A stretch of DNA of 64,000 bases, taken from NCBI RefSeq assembly GCF_900120005.1, contig NZ_LT635452.1, forward strand, positions 329,668-393,667. Reading direction: 5' to 3'. The notes under the pieces are model-generated. The model did no database searches, was not told where the DNA came from, and was given only the letters and a program-made list of their open reading frames with translations. Shown here piece by piece: positions 52,836-61,925 of the stretch. This DNA is from Holdemania sp. Marseille-P2844. GTDB taxonomy: Bacteria; Bacillota_I; Bacilli_A; Erysipelotrichales; Erysipelotrichaceae. A program made the position numbers and the translations under genes. Each line of letters starts with the position of its first letter. The stretch's first letter is position 1.

Positions 52836-54857
52836 ATGACTGATTTTTTACCTGTAACCCGTGAAGAAATGGAACAACGCGGCTGGACCCAGCCCGATTT
52901 CGTCTATGTCAGCGGTGACGCCTATGTTGATCATCCGTCCTTCGGCCCGGCGATCATCACACGTATGCTGGAAGCTTACGGCTATAAGGTCTGCATGATC
53001 CCGCAGCCCGACTGGACGCGCGACGAACCCTTTATGGAATTTGGCGAGCCGCGGCTGGGCTTTCTGGTGTCCTCCGGCAACATCGACTCGATGGTCAATC
53101 ATTACTCGGTCTCCAAACGCCGCCGTGATAAAGATAATTACACGGATAACGGCGAGATGGGCAAACGCCCGGACCGCGCGACGATCGTGTATTCCCAGAA
53201 AATCAAACAACTCTATCCCAAGACGCCGGTGATTCTGGGCGGGATTGAGGCATCACTGCGGCGGTTAGCCCATTATGACTATTGGGATGATCAAGTCCGG
53301 CGGTCGATCCTTTTAGATTCCGGCGCCGATCTCGTATTGTACGGCATGGGCGAGAATTCGATCATCGAGCTGGCGGAAGCACTGGACGGCGGCCTGCCAA
53401 TTCAGGATATCATCTGGATTAAAGGCTCCGTCTACAAATGCAAGACGATCGATCATCTGTTTGAGCATAAGCTGCTGCCTTCCTTTGAAGAAGTGTCGCA
53501 GGATAAGCGCAAATATGCCGAGAGCTTCCGTATCCAGCATCTCAACATCGACGCCCTCAATGCCACGGTGCTGGTCGAGCCGTATCAAGGCTGGTATGTC
53601 GTCGCCAATACTCCGGCGCTGCCTCTGACGCAGCAACAGATGGATTTTACCTATTCACTCCCCTACAAACGAACCTTTCATCCGATGTATCATCACATCC
53701 CGGCGATTGATGAAGTCCGCTTTTCGATCATCGCCAACCGCGGCTGTTTCGGCAGCTGCGCTTTCTGCGCGCTGACCAATCATCAAGGCCGGGTGATTTC
53801 TTCACGAAGCAAGCAGTCGATTCTGGAGGAAGCAAAAAAGATAATCCAGGATCCGGATTTCAAAGGTTACATCCACGACGTCGGCGGACCGACCGCCAAT
53901 TTCTACCATCCTTCCTGTCAGGATCAGCTGAAGCGCGGAACCTGTCCTGGTAAGGAATGCCTGCATCCCAAGCCATGCAAAAATCTTGAGGTTTCTCATC
54001 GCGATTATCTCAGCATCCTGCGCGATCTGCGGGTATTGCCGGGCGTGAAAAAGGTGTTTGTGCGCTCGGGCGTGCGGTACGATTATCTGATGTACGATCA
54101 AGACGATACCTTTTTCCGCGAGCTGGTGCAGTATCACATCTCCGGTCAGCTGAAGGTAGCGCCGGAACATGTCAGCGACAAGGTGCTGGATACGATGGGC
54201 AAATGCAATCACGCCCTGTATGAAAAATTCAGGGAGAAGTATCTGGCGCTGAACAAGGAATATGGAATGAATCAATTCCTCGTTCCATATCTGATGAGCT
54301 CGCATCCCGGCTGTGATCTGAACGACGCGATCGAGCTGGCCTGTTATCTCAAGTCGATCAATCACATTCCGCAGCAGGTGCAGGATTTCTATCCGACCCC
54401 GGCGACAATTTCCACGACGATGTACTGGACGGGGCTGGATCCGATGACGATGAAACCGGTCTATGTCGCCCGGGATCCGCATGAGAAGCAGCTGCAGCGG
54501 GCATTAATGCAATTCAACGCCCCGCGGAATTATAAGCTTGTGCATGAAGCGCTGACCCGCGCCGGCCGGACCGATCTGATCGGTTATGGCCGCGACTGTC
54601 TGATTCCGCCTGTTCCCTGGGGAAAACAGGAGGCAGGCAGTCGGCAGAAAACGGGACGGAGTGCAAAGGAAGAAAGCAAGCGGTCGGGGAGAAACAGTGG
54701 GAACTCCAGGTCTGGAAGCCGCTCGCAAAAGCTCACAAAGGGGCGTGAGAAAGCCGCTGCTGATGGAAAAAAGCAGGCTGCCTCAGACAAGCGTTTTGAT
54801 CAGCGTGGGAAAACGTCCAAAAGCTCGATTTCATCTCAAGGCAAACGCCGGGGATAA
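52836..54857 (+). CDS. YgiQ-family radical SAM protein
   Basis: A 673-residue radical SAM enzyme with an N-terminal cobalamin-binding-like domain (about 15-190; GDAYVDHPSFGPAII). The 4Fe-4S cluster motif is CFGSCAFC (about 306-313). The family-specific middle part has DVGGPTANFY, SGVRYDYL, and VAPEHVSDKVLDTM. The C-terminal extension from about 600 is disordered and strongly basic (Lys, Arg, Ser, Gly) and could bind RNA. The reaction is unknown. RBS AAGGAGG. Confidence 0.88.
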   Translation: MTDFLPVTREEMEQRGWTQPDFVYVSGDAYVDHPSFGPAIITRMLEAYGYKVCMIPQPDWTRDEPFMEFGEPRLGFLVSSGNIDSMVNHYSVSKRRRDKDNYTDNGEMGKRPDRATIVYSQKIKQLYPKTPVILGGIEASLRRLAHYDYWDDQVRRSILLDSGADLVLYGMGENSIIELAEALDGGLPIQDIIWIKGSVYKCKTIDHLFEHKLLPSFEEVSQDKRKYAESFRIQHLNIDALNATVLVEPYQGWYVVANTPALPLTQQQMDFTYSLPYKRTFHPMYHHIPAIDEVRFSIIANRGCFGSCAFCALTNHQGRVISSRSKQSILEEAKKIIQDPDFKGYIHDVGGPTANFYHPSCQDQLKRGTCPGKECLHPKPCKNLEVSHRDYLSILRDLRVLPGVKKVFVRSGVRYDYLMYDQDDTFFRELVQYHISGQLKVAPEHVSDKVLDTMGKCNHALYEKFREKYLALNKEYGMNQFLVPYLMSSHPGCDLNDAIELACYLKSINHIPQQVQDFYPTPATISTTMYWTGLDPMTMKPVYVARDPHEKQLQRALMQFNAPRNYKLVHEALTRAGRTDLIGYGRDCLIPPVPWGKQEAGSRQKTGRSAKEESKRSGRNSGNSRSGSRSQKLTKGREKAAADGKKQAASDKRFDQRGKTSKSSISSQGKRRG

Positions 54858-54896
54858 TCCATATCCAGACAAACAGAAATTAAATAAAGCAAGTAA

Positions 54897-54926
54897 AAAC
54901 GCCGCAATCACCCCGCGGCGTTTTCT
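54897..54926 (+). terminator. Terminator after ygiQ
   Basis: Stem AACGCCGC/GCGGCGTT, loop AATCACCCC, then TTTTCTT. Confidence 0.8.
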
Positions 54927-55235
54927 TGAAGCTTGCCTTCGGGTCTTCTCAGAAACAGCTGCCGTCGATTTTTTGTTTACCACTGCATCGCAAGATCGTG
55001 GTTGAAACGATTCATCCAATCGCATGCCGGACATTCAGACTGCCGCAGATCCCTCCTGTACTCTGAGCTGCAAATCAAAAACTGAATTTGAAAAGCGGGA
55101 ATTCAGCGGCGACTCATTCGCGATTTGCCGCCTGTTTCCCGGTATTTTTCCAGGCAAAACCAAACCGCTTTCATTGCTGAAATTATTATCACAAATTATT
55201 GATGGATCAATGAATAAAAAAGCCATTTTTACAGT

Positions 55236-55273
55236 GTGCTATTGTTGAATTCAATTTTCAAAGGGGATATAAT
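55236..55273 (+). promoter_or_regulatory. nagA1 promoter with palindrome over -35
   Basis: TTGAAT (55245-55250), 17-bp spacer, TATAAT (55268-55273). A perfect TTGAATTCAA palindrome covers the -35. GTGCTATTGTT (55236-55246) recurs at the nagB promoter. Confidence 0.7.
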
Positions 55274-55298
55274 AAGAACATCAAGGGAGGACTAAAAG

Positions 55299-56435
55299 AT
55301 GATTATTCAAAGTAAGCAGGTTTGGGTTTCCAGTACGTTCATTGAAGCGCAGCTGGAGATCATAGACGCGAAGATCACAGGAATTTACCCGTATGGAACC
55401 AAGCCGGTCGATAAGGATTACGGCGAGGATCGGATCCTGCCGGGCATGATTGATATTCATTGCCACGGAGGTCTGGGTTTTGATACGAACGACGCTAATC
55501 ATGAAGGTCTGCGGACCTGGGCTGCCGGACTGCCGAAGGAAGGCATCACCGGTTTTTTGCCGACCACAGTCACGCAGAGTGAAGAAGTGCTGACCAAAGC
55601 GCTGATCAACGTCACGGAAGTCGTTGACGAAGGCTACGAAGGTGCGGAAATCCTCGGCATTCATTTTGAAGGCCCATACCTCAACGCGAAAAACAAAGGC
55701 GCGCAGCCGGAACAGTTCATCGTTACGCCGGATGTTGAGCAGTTCAAGAAGTATCAGGAAGCCGCCAAGGGCATGATCAAGGTTATCACACTGGCAACGG
55801 AAAAGGATCCGGACTGGGCTTTAACACGCTACGCCTCCAGCCATGGCGTCTGCGTATCCATCGGTCACTCCGGCGCAACCTATGAAGACGCGCTGATGGG
55901 CATTGCCAACGGCGCAAATTCCATGACGCATGTCTTTAACGGGATGAATGGTCTGCATCACCGCACACCGAATCTGGTCGGCGCCGCGATGCGCTGCCGC
56001 GACACCTATGGCGAAATCATCTGCGACGGCAACCATGTCAACTGGGCGGCGGTCAATGCTTACGTTACCGCAAAGGGCCGCGACTATGCCGTCATGATCG
56101 ACGACGCGCTGTGCGCAAAAGGCTGCGAACCAGGCTACTATGAACTGGGCGGCAATCAGATTGATATCCGTGAAAACGGCTCCGCTTATCTGCACGGCAC
56201 CGACACGCTGGCCGGCGGCACTTTGAAGTTTAACCGCGGTCTGCAGAACCTGGTTGAAAAGGCGCTGCTGCCGTTTGACTGGGCGGTCAACATGGTTTCC
56301 CTGAATCCGGCCCGTCTGTTGAAAATGGACGACCGCAAGGGTAAAATCATGGCGGGCTACGACGCCGATCTGGTTGTTCTCAACCGCGATTACGACGTGG
56401 TTCAGACATACTGCCTCGGAAAAGAAATGCTGTAA
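55299..56435 (+). CDS. nagA: N-acetylglucosamine-6-phosphate deacetylase (copy 1)
   Basis: A 378-residue amidohydrolase that deacetylates GlcNAc-6-phosphate. Metal motif IDIHCHGGLGFD (about 51-62), Glu in HFEGPYLN (about 121-128), His in SIGHSGATYE, and His in MTHVFNGMNG. The catalytic Asp region is IDDALCAKG in place of the usual TDA pattern. First gene of the amino-sugar cluster, with its own promoter. RBS AGGGAGG. Feeds NagB at 59.6 kb. Confidence 0.9.
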   Translation: MIIQSKQVWVSSTFIEAQLEIIDAKITGIYPYGTKPVDKDYGEDRILPGMIDIHCHGGLGFDTNDANHEGLRTWAAGLPKEGITGFLPTTVTQSEEVLTKALINVTEVVDEGYEGAEILGIHFEGPYLNAKNKGAQPEQFIVTPDVEQFKKYQEAAKGMIKVITLATEKDPDWALTRYASSHGVCVSIGHSGATYEDALMGIANGANSMTHVFNGMNGLHHRTPNLVGAAMRCRDTYGEIICDGNHVNWAAVNAYVTAKGRDYAVMIDDALCAKGCEPGYYELGGNQIDIRENGSAYLHGTDTLAGGTLKFNRGLQNLVEKALLPFDWAVNMVSLNPARLLKMDDRKGKIMAGYDADLVVLNRDYDVVQTYCLGKEML

Positions 56436-56462
56436 AAACCTGAACCTTTCAGGTTTTTCTTT
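56434..56462 (+). terminator. Terminator after nagA1
   Basis: Stem AAACCTGA/TCAGGTTT, then TTCT. Confidence 0.85.
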
Positions 56463-56766
56463 GTAGTTGGACTTTGCCGGAGCAGAAAAACGGGACAGAT
56501 TGCAGCGAATGCTGCCGGGGATTTCTGTTTTTCCCCCGCTTTCAGACTCCTTCCGCGCTCTGCGATGGCGAAGGTTTTTGTCCAAGCAGAAAAAACTGCT
56601 TCCATAACGTTCCGCATTGGAATAAGCGATTGATTTTAATTCCAAGATGCGTTTCCATTTTCACGAGTCTTAAACAAACAGCCTGTCCAGCTTCAATCTA
56701 TCTCCATTATAAAAGCATATAAGAGTACAAAATAGAGACAAACTCCAAAGAAAAGAGGGAGCAAAT
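56463..56766 (+). other. Intergenic region between the nagA copies
   Basis: About 300 bases with no supported ORF and no clear operator. Weak promoter candidates (TATAAG, TACAAAAT near 56715-56735) precede nagA2. Each copy is therefore a separate transcription unit. Confidence 0.45.
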
Positions 56767-57903
56767 ATGAGAATTCAAAGCACGCGCGTCTGGCTGAACG
56801 AACAATTCGTTCCAGCTCAGCTTGTTTTTGACAACGGAAAGATCACGGCCATCGAATCCTATGATGCGCAGAAAGCCGACGTGGATTACGGCGATAAGCG
56901 GATCCTTCCAGGTCTGATCGACATTCACTGCCACGGCTACAACGGACTGGACTGCAACTATGCGACCCGCGAAGGTCTGCTGAACTGGATTGAATATCTG
57001 CCGCAGGACGGCGTCACCAGTTTTTTAGCGACGACCTCGACCGCTCCGGAAAGCAATCTGCTGGAATCCTTCGCGCTTATCAGCAAGATCATTGACGAAG
57101 ATCACCGCGGGGCAAAAATTCAGGGCATCCACGTCGAAGGCCCGCAGATTTCCCATGAATTCAAGGGCGCGCACAATCCATACTTAATTCAGAAACCCAA
57201 CATTGAACAATTTGACCGTTACCAGAAGGCGGCTGAAGGTAAGATCAAGATGATCTGCATCGCGCCGGAAAAAGATGACGATCACGCGTTGATCCGCTAC
57301 TGTGTTTCCCAGGGCGTCAAAGTCGCGATGGGGCATACCGGAGCGAAATTTGATGAATGCGCCAAAGCGATCGAAGATGGCGCCGACAGCTTCACGCATA
57401 CCTTCAACGGCATGCTCGGCCTGCATCACCGCGAACCGGGAACCGCCGGGGCCGCGATGTTCTTTGAGAACATTTACGCCGAGCTGATCGCCGACGGCGT
57501 GCATGTGCATCCGGCCGTCGCCAGTGTGCTGGGCCGCGTCAAGGGCAAGGATAAACTGATTCTGGTTACCGATTCCGTATCAATTAAGGGCCTGAAGCCG
57601 GGCTTCTATCACATGAAGGGCCGCGACGTGACGGTCGGCGAGGATGGCTGCGGACGGCTGCCTAACGGTAAGCTGGCAGGCAGCTCCAACCGCATGAACG
57701 TGCTGGTCGGCAACCTGATCGAAATGATGAAGCTGCCGCTGGCGACGGCGATCAACGCCGCGACAATCAATCCTGCCACGCGGATGGGCTTTGCCAACAA
57801 GGGCTTGATCGAAACCGGCTATGACGCCGATCTGTGCGTGCTCAATGACGATTACAGCGTAGCCCAAACCTGGGTGCTGGGCGAGGCCATGCTGCATGAG
57901 TAA
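56767..57903 (+). CDS. nagA: N-acetylglucosamine-6-phosphate deacetylase (copy 2)
   Basis: A paralogue of the same length (378 residues). It keeps the metal set LIDIHCHGYNGLD, HVEGPQIS, AMGHTGAKFD and FTHTFNGMLGLHHRE, and the catalytic Asp in VTDSVSIKG. Many residues differ from copy 1, including the loop after the HxH motif, so substrate preference (for example another N-acetyl amino-sugar phosphate) may differ. Its end overlaps the HAD gene by 8 bases, forming a three-gene operon with HAD and epimerase. Confidence 0.87.
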   Translation: MRIQSTRVWLNEQFVPAQLVFDNGKITAIESYDAQKADVDYGDKRILPGLIDIHCHGYNGLDCNYATREGLLNWIEYLPQDGVTSFLATTSTAPESNLLESFALISKIIDEDHRGAKIQGIHVEGPQISHEFKGAHNPYLIQKPNIEQFDRYQKAAEGKIKMICIAPEKDDDHALIRYCVSQGVKVAMGHTGAKFDECAKAIEDGADSFTHTFNGMLGLHHREPGTAGAAMFFENIYAELIADGVHVHPAVASVLGRVKGKDKLILVTDSVSIKGLKPGFYHMKGRDVTVGEDGCGRLPNGKLAGSSNRMNVLVGNLIEMMKLPLATAINAATINPATRMGFANKGLIETGYDADLCVLNDDYSVAQTWVLGEAMLHE

Positions 57904-58702
57904 AGCCCGCGCCGTCTTTTTCGACATCGATCACACGCTGTTCTCCCACACCCTTCACGATGTTCCCGCCTCGGCGTATACCGCGATTGAAAGGCTGAAG
58001 CAAAACGGCAGTCAGATCGCGCTGTGCACAAGCCGGGCGGTGGAGGAATTGGTCAATCTGCCGCCGAAGCTGACGGATCTGCTGGACGGGGTCGTCTGCG
58101 CTCAGGGTGGAATCATTATGGATCATGGGAAAATCATCGCCTCTAAAATCATTGACGAAGGCGATGCCGAACGGGTGATCGATTACTGCCGCCGCAACGA
58201 TTTAGTCGTGCGTTACAGCGGCGTCCATGGTGAAAACAGCCACGATCTGCACTACACCCAGGAAATCAGCGATCTGTTCTATTTTCTGTATAAGATGCGT
58301 CCCGGCCAGACGCTGTGGAAGCACCAGCCGTTAGTCAATATCATCTTTTACACCCGGGAAGCCCAACATGTCGACGCGATCCGGCCGCTGCTGCACAATT
58401 CCCATCTGATGGTCATGCATTTCGCCAACGAAGTCACCGCAGCAGATGCGAACAAGGCCAGCGGAATGCTGGAACTGGCGGCGCACTGGGGCTTTGATCA
58501 ACCTCAAACAGTGGCGTTTGGCGACGGCTACAACGATGTGGAAATGATCCGCCGGGCCGGGCTGGGCATCGCAATGGGCAACGGCTGCGACGAAGCCAAG
58601 CAGGCGGCCGACTACATCGCTGACGACATTGATCGTGACGGCGTCTACAAAGCCTGTCTGCACTTTGGATTGATCGAGGAGGAAAATCATGCCGAGAATT
58701 GA
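57896..58702 (+). CDS. HAD-family hydrolase, Cof-like
   Basis: A 268-residue Cof/YidA-type phosphatase. Motif I FFDIDHTLF (8-16), motif II LCTSRAVEEL (about 43-52), and motif IV GDGYNDVEMIRRA (about 209-221), with NKASGMLEL. Probably removes phosphate from a sugar phosphate linked to amino-sugar breakdown (context inference). It overlaps nagA2 by 8 bases and the epimerase by 14 bases. Confidence 0.87.
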   Translation: MSKARAVFFDIDHTLFSHTLHDVPASAYTAIERLKQNGSQIALCTSRAVEELVNLPPKLTDLLDGVVCAQGGIIMDHGKIIASKIIDEGDAERVIDYCRRNDLVVRYSGVHGENSHDLHYTQEISDLFYFLYKMRPGQTLWKHQPLVNIIFYTREAQHVDAIRPLLHNSHLMVMHFANEVTAADANKASGMLELAAHWGFDQPQTVAFGDGYNDVEMIRRAGLGIAMGNGCDEAKQAADYIADDIDRDGVYKACLHFGLIEEENHAEN

Positions 58703-59531
58703 AAATGAAGTCGCCGCGGTGGAAGTAAAAACGCTGGCGGCGGAAATCACCAGCTTTTATGACAAAGAAAAGAATATCGAACACATGTGGCAGGGCGACC
58801 CGCAGTTCTGGGCCGGGCGCAATCCGATCCTGTTCCCGATGGTCGGCAGCACCTGGACCAAGGACTATCAGATCGACGGAAAAACCTATAAGATGGGCAA
58901 CCATGGGTTTGCCCGTCACAGCGAATTCACCGTCGAAAGCGTGAGCGAAGACACGATCGTTTTATCTTTAAGCGACAATGAGGAAACTCGCGCGCAGTAT
59001 CCGTTTGAATTCAAACTGACGGTGACCTATCGGCTGTCCGGCCGGAAGCTGACGATCACCTACCGGATCGACAATCATTCGCCGCGGATGATGCCGTTCT
59101 CCTTCGGTCTGCATCCGGCGTTTAACTGCCCGATGGCGCCGGGGGAACGCTTTGAAGACTACAAGATCGTTTTTGCGTGCCCGGAAACGCAGACAACCGC
59201 CAGCTCCAACGCGTCGCTGTGTTTAAAGGAAGAAAAGGAAATTGCGCTGGACTACGCAACCTTCAACAACATCCCGACGCTTCTGTTCGAGCATCTGCGC
59301 TCGCCTTACGTTACCCTGACTAACGGTAAAAACAGCGTTAAAGTCAGCGTCGCGGGCTATCGCTGGCTGGCTTTCTGGACCAAGCCGAACGCTCCGTATC
59401 TGTGCATCGAGCCATGGCATGGACACGGCGATTTTGCGGAAGTTCACGTTCCGTTTGAAGAACGCGAAGGCACGATTCAGCTGCGTGAAAACGCCAGCTT
59501 CACGACGTCCTACACGATCGAAATCGGCTGA
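58689..59531 (+). CDS. Aldose 1-epimerase-like protein (LacX type)
   Basis: A 280-residue galactose-mutarotase-fold protein. It has FPMVGSTW and NHGFARHSEF (about 70-79), and PFSFGLHPAFNCP (about 137-149, catalytic His) with a conserved C-terminal CIEPWHGHGD. It likely interconverts sugar anomers of the same pathway. Last gene of the nagA2-HAD-epimerase operon; ends 85 bases before nagB. Confidence 0.85.
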   Translation: MPRIENEVAAVEVKTLAAEITSFYDKEKNIEHMWQGDPQFWAGRNPILFPMVGSTWTKDYQIDGKTYKMGNHGFARHSEFTVESVSEDTIVLSLSDNEETRAQYPFEFKLTVTYRLSGRKLTITYRIDNHSPRMMPFSFGLHPAFNCPMAPGERFEDYKIVFACPETQTTASSNASLCLKEEKEIALDYATFNNIPTLLFEHLRSPYVTLTNGKNSVKVSVAGYRWLAFWTKPNAPYLCIEPWHGHGDFAEVHVPFEEREGTIQLRENASFTTSYTIEIG

Positions 59532-59560
59532 TTTTAATTTGGCAACAACAGCCCGAAGCG

Positions 59561-59590
59561 TTGAGTTTACACCGTTTTCGTGCTATTGTT
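59561..59590 (+). promoter_or_regulatory. nagB promoter with GTGCTATTGTT motif
   Basis: TTGAGT (59561-59566), 17-bp spacer, TATTGT (59584-59589). GTGCTATTGTT (59580-59590) also occurs before nagA1, at 55236-55246. Confidence 0.55.
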
Positions 59591-59616
59591 ATAGATGTAA
59601 AAGGGAGGAATTTCAA

Positions 59617-60345
59617 ATGTTCAAAATTATTGTGACGGAAAACTATGACGAATTAAGCGAAAAAGCTTTTGAAGTCATGAAGGAAGTCATCACATCCAAG
59701 TCCAATCCGGTTCTGGGTCTGGCGACAGGCTCCAGCCCGATCGGTCTGTACCAGAATATGATCAAGGATCATAAGGAAAACGGGACATCCTATAAGAATG
59801 TCGTTACCTTCAACCTGGATGAATACATCGGCCTGAAGCGCGACCACAGCCAGACGTATTGGACGTTCATGCATGAAAACCTGTTCAACGGCCTGGACAT
59901 TCCGGAAGCCAATGTTCACGTTCCAGTCGGCGACAGTGACAACATCCAGGCGGAGTGTGAAAAGTACGAAGAAGCGATGAAAAACTTTGAAGTCGATATC
60001 CAGCTGTTAGGCATCGGCGCCAATGGTCACATCGGTTTCAACGAACCGGGGACCTCGTTTGATACGCTGACCCACACCGTCGTTCTGAAGGAAAAAACAC
60101 GTCAGGACAACGCGCGTTTCTTTGATCCATTAGGGGAAAAAGTTCCGACTGAAGCGATCACCATGGGGATCGCGACGATCATGAAAGCCAAGAAAATCCT
60201 GCTGGTTGCCAATGGCAAGAACAAGGCAGACGCGATTTACGCCATGATCAAGGGCCCGGTTACGGAAGATTGCCCGGCCAGCATCCTGCAGAACCATCCG
60301 GATGTGACGGTCATCGTCGACCGCGGCGCCGCAAGCAAGCTGTAA
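59617..60345 (+). CDS. nagB: Glucosamine-6-phosphate deaminase
   Basis: A 242-residue isomerase/deaminase converting GlcN-6-phosphate to fructose-6-phosphate and ammonia. It has LGLATGSSPIGLY (about 35-47), NLDEYIGL (about 68), and the LGIGANGHIGFNEPG block with the catalytic His (about 130-144). Start 59617 has AAGGGAGG; the longer frame from 59419 overlaps the epimerase gene. It completes the NagA/NagB pathway of the cluster. Confidence 0.94.
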   Translation: MFKIIVTENYDELSEKAFEVMKEVITSKSNPVLGLATGSSPIGLYQNMIKDHKENGTSYKNVVTFNLDEYIGLKRDHSQTYWTFMHENLFNGLDIPEANVHVPVGDSDNIQAECEKYEEAMKNFEVDIQLLGIGANGHIGFNEPGTSFDTLTHTVVLKEKTRQDNARFFDPLGEKVPTEAITMGIATIMKAKKILLVANGKNKADAIYAMIKGPVTEDCPASILQNHPDVTVIVDRGAASKL

Positions 60346-60373
60346 GCCGTTCCGAGTTTACATCAATAACTTC

Positions 60374-60400
60374 AAAACAGCCTCCGGGCTGTTTTGTTTT
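60374..60400 (+). terminator. Terminator after nagB
   Basis: Stem AAAACAGCC/GGCTGTTTT, short loop, then GTTTT. Confidence 0.85.
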
Positions 60401-60514
60401 GGCGCAAATGAAGTCGGCCGCAAGGAAATACCGTTGATGTCCGCTGTGAGCATTTCGGTATGCAAAGGAAAAAACTGTGATATACTTAGATTACTGAACA
60501 GGAGGATGAAGACA

Positions 60515-60826
60515 ATGAAAATTGTAAATACGCAGGAATTTGATGAAATAACAGCGAAGGACGGGCTGGTACTCGTGGATTTTTTTGCCGATTGGTGCGG
60601 ACCATGCAAGATGCTGGCGCCGGTGCTGGAGGAAGTCGCGGCGAAATATGAAGGCAAGCTGGAAATTGTTAAGGTGAACGTCGATCAGTCGCAGGATCTG
60701 GCGCAGCGTTACGGCGTCATGTCGATTCCGACGTTAATCGCGTTCAAAGGCGGAAAAGCCGTGAAGCAGAGCGTTGGTTTCCAGCCGAAAAACATGCTGG
60801 AAAACATGATCGAAGGTCTGTTGTAA
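60515..60826 (+). CDS. trxA: Thioredoxin
   Basis: A 103-residue cytoplasmic thioredoxin with the active site DWCGPCKM (about 27-34) and cis-Pro VMSIPTLIAFKGG. Start 60515 follows AGGAGG at good spacing; the longer frame from 60434 is not needed. No thioredoxin reductase is adjacent. Confidence 0.94.
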   Translation: MKIVNTQEFDEITAKDGLVLVDFFADWCGPCKMLAPVLEEVAAKYEGKLEIVKVNVDQSQDLAQRYGVMSIPTLIAFKGGKAVKQSVGFQPKNMLENMIEGLL

Positions 60827-60871
60827 GCGGTCTGATTCAACAGATAAGGACTTTCGATTGTCATCACAATG

Positions 60872-60899
60872 CCGGGTACTCAGTGTATCCGGTTTTTTT
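60872..60899 (+). terminator. Terminator after trxA
   Basis: Eight-pair stem CCGGGTAC/GTATCCGG (one G-T pair), loop TCAGT, then seven T. Confidence 0.75.
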
Positions 60900-61111
60900 G
60901 TGTTTGTCTGTTTGGACGTCCAAGCGGGATGAGACTGCCGGATTCGGGAAAACTGAGTACAGGCAAAAGGAGAAGACGAAGCAGGAAGCAGGCACACATA
61001 GGCCTTGAGTGCGGCCGGGGATCAAAAGGAGGGAGCGGCAGCGGGGCAGGAAGACATGAAAAGCGGAAATGTTCGCTCTGAGGGGAAACTGAATGGAAAG
61101 AGGCCATTTTT

Positions 61112-61156
61112 GAAACCTTGAAATCGGAATGCGTTTCAGCACGTTTTCAAGGTTTC
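61112..61156. repeat. Perfect 12-bp inverted repeat
   Basis: GAAACCTTGAAA/TTTCAAGGTTTC, loop of 21 bases, no T run after it in either direction. Confidence 0.7.
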
Positions 61157-61360
61157 CTACGCTTGGATTTTCCATCCCCCCCCCCTGCCAATGCGGCATG
61201 ACAGCTGCGGTAGAATTCAGGAAAAAGTTTAACCGCAGTAATCTTTTTGTTTAAAACTATTGAATTTTACAGGCGCGTATGTATAATAATATCTGTGTTT
61301 ATTAAATGCTTCCGGGAAGTTTAGTGTTACTAAACATCTGGGCGAAAAAGGAGGGGTTGG

Positions 61361-61900
61361 ATGGATATCGGATATCGGATCAAACAGCTGCGGACGAAAA
61401 ACAACCTGACGCTGGAGGAACTGGCCAGCCGCTGTGAGTTAACCAAGGGTTTCCTGTCGCAGCTGGAACGGAATCTGACCTCGCCTTCGATCGCGACGCT
61501 GCAGGATATCGTTGAAGCGCTGGGCACGACGCTGGCGAAGTTTTTCCAGGAAGAAACAGAGGAAAAACTGGTGTTTACCGACGACGACTACTTCGTCGAC
61601 GAACGGGAAGACTGCACGATCCACTGGATCGTGCCCAATGCCCAGAAAAACGAAATGGAGCCGATTCTGCTGGAACTGCCGCCGCAGGGCCGGTCACACG
61701 AGGTCGCTGTTCACGAAGGGGAGGAATTCGGCTACGTGCTGTCCGGACGGATCAAGCTGATCAATCTGGATACGGGGAAAGTCTATATCGTCAAAAAGGG
61801 GCAGACGTTTTACATCAAGGGTTCGTTCAGCCATTGTCTGAAAAACGATTCGGCGCAGCCGGCCCGCGTGCTGTGGATCTGCACGCCGCCGATCTTTTAA
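61361..61900 (+). CDS. XRE-family regulator with C-terminal cupin domain (PuuR type)
   Basis: A 179-residue regulator. The N-terminal helix-turn-helix (about 7-60; [20 protein letters not shown], then [18 protein letters not shown]) is followed by a cupin sensor (about 105-175; [16 protein letters not shown] and [11 protein letters not shown]). This architecture commonly controls polyamine transport and use. It lies 25 bases before potA, same strand, so the operon is self-controlled. The binding site is not identified. Confidence 0.88.
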   Translation: MDIGYRIKQLRTKNNLTLEELASRCELTKGFLSQLERNLTSPSIATLQDIVEALGTTLAKFFQEETEEKLVFTDDDYFVDEREDCTIHWIVPNAQKNEMEPILLELPPQGRSHEVAVHEGEEFGYVLSGRIKLINLDTGKVYIVKKGQTFYIKGSFSHCLKNDSAQPARVLWICTPPIF

Positions 61901-61925
61901 GCCATTAGAGAAAGGGGATTTACGG

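Larger units (their letters stand above)
54858..55298 (+). other. Intergenic region before nagA1
   Basis: A 441-base gap. It contains a terminator for ygiQ (54897-54926) and the nagA1 promoter (55245-55273). The frames inside (54831-55034, 55024-55248, 55035-55226) have no ribosome binding site or family likeness. Between 54930 and 55230 nothing recognised. Confidence 0.55.
60827..61360 (+). other. Intergenic region before the polyamine regulator
   Basis: A 534-base gap without a supported gene. It contains a terminator for trxA, a 12-bp inverted repeat at 61112-61156, and a run of ten C at 61176-61185. TATAAT-like TATAATAATA at 61281-61290 may be the -10 for the regulator. Inner frames on both strands look like chance. 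Confidence 0.5.

Noticed and set aside
54930-55230. Frames on both strands in the gap before nagA1
   Set aside because: No ribosome binding site, composition and codon pattern unlike genes, no family match.
61112-61156. 12-bp inverted repeat as a terminator
   Set aside because: No T run follows on either strand and the loop is 21 bases.
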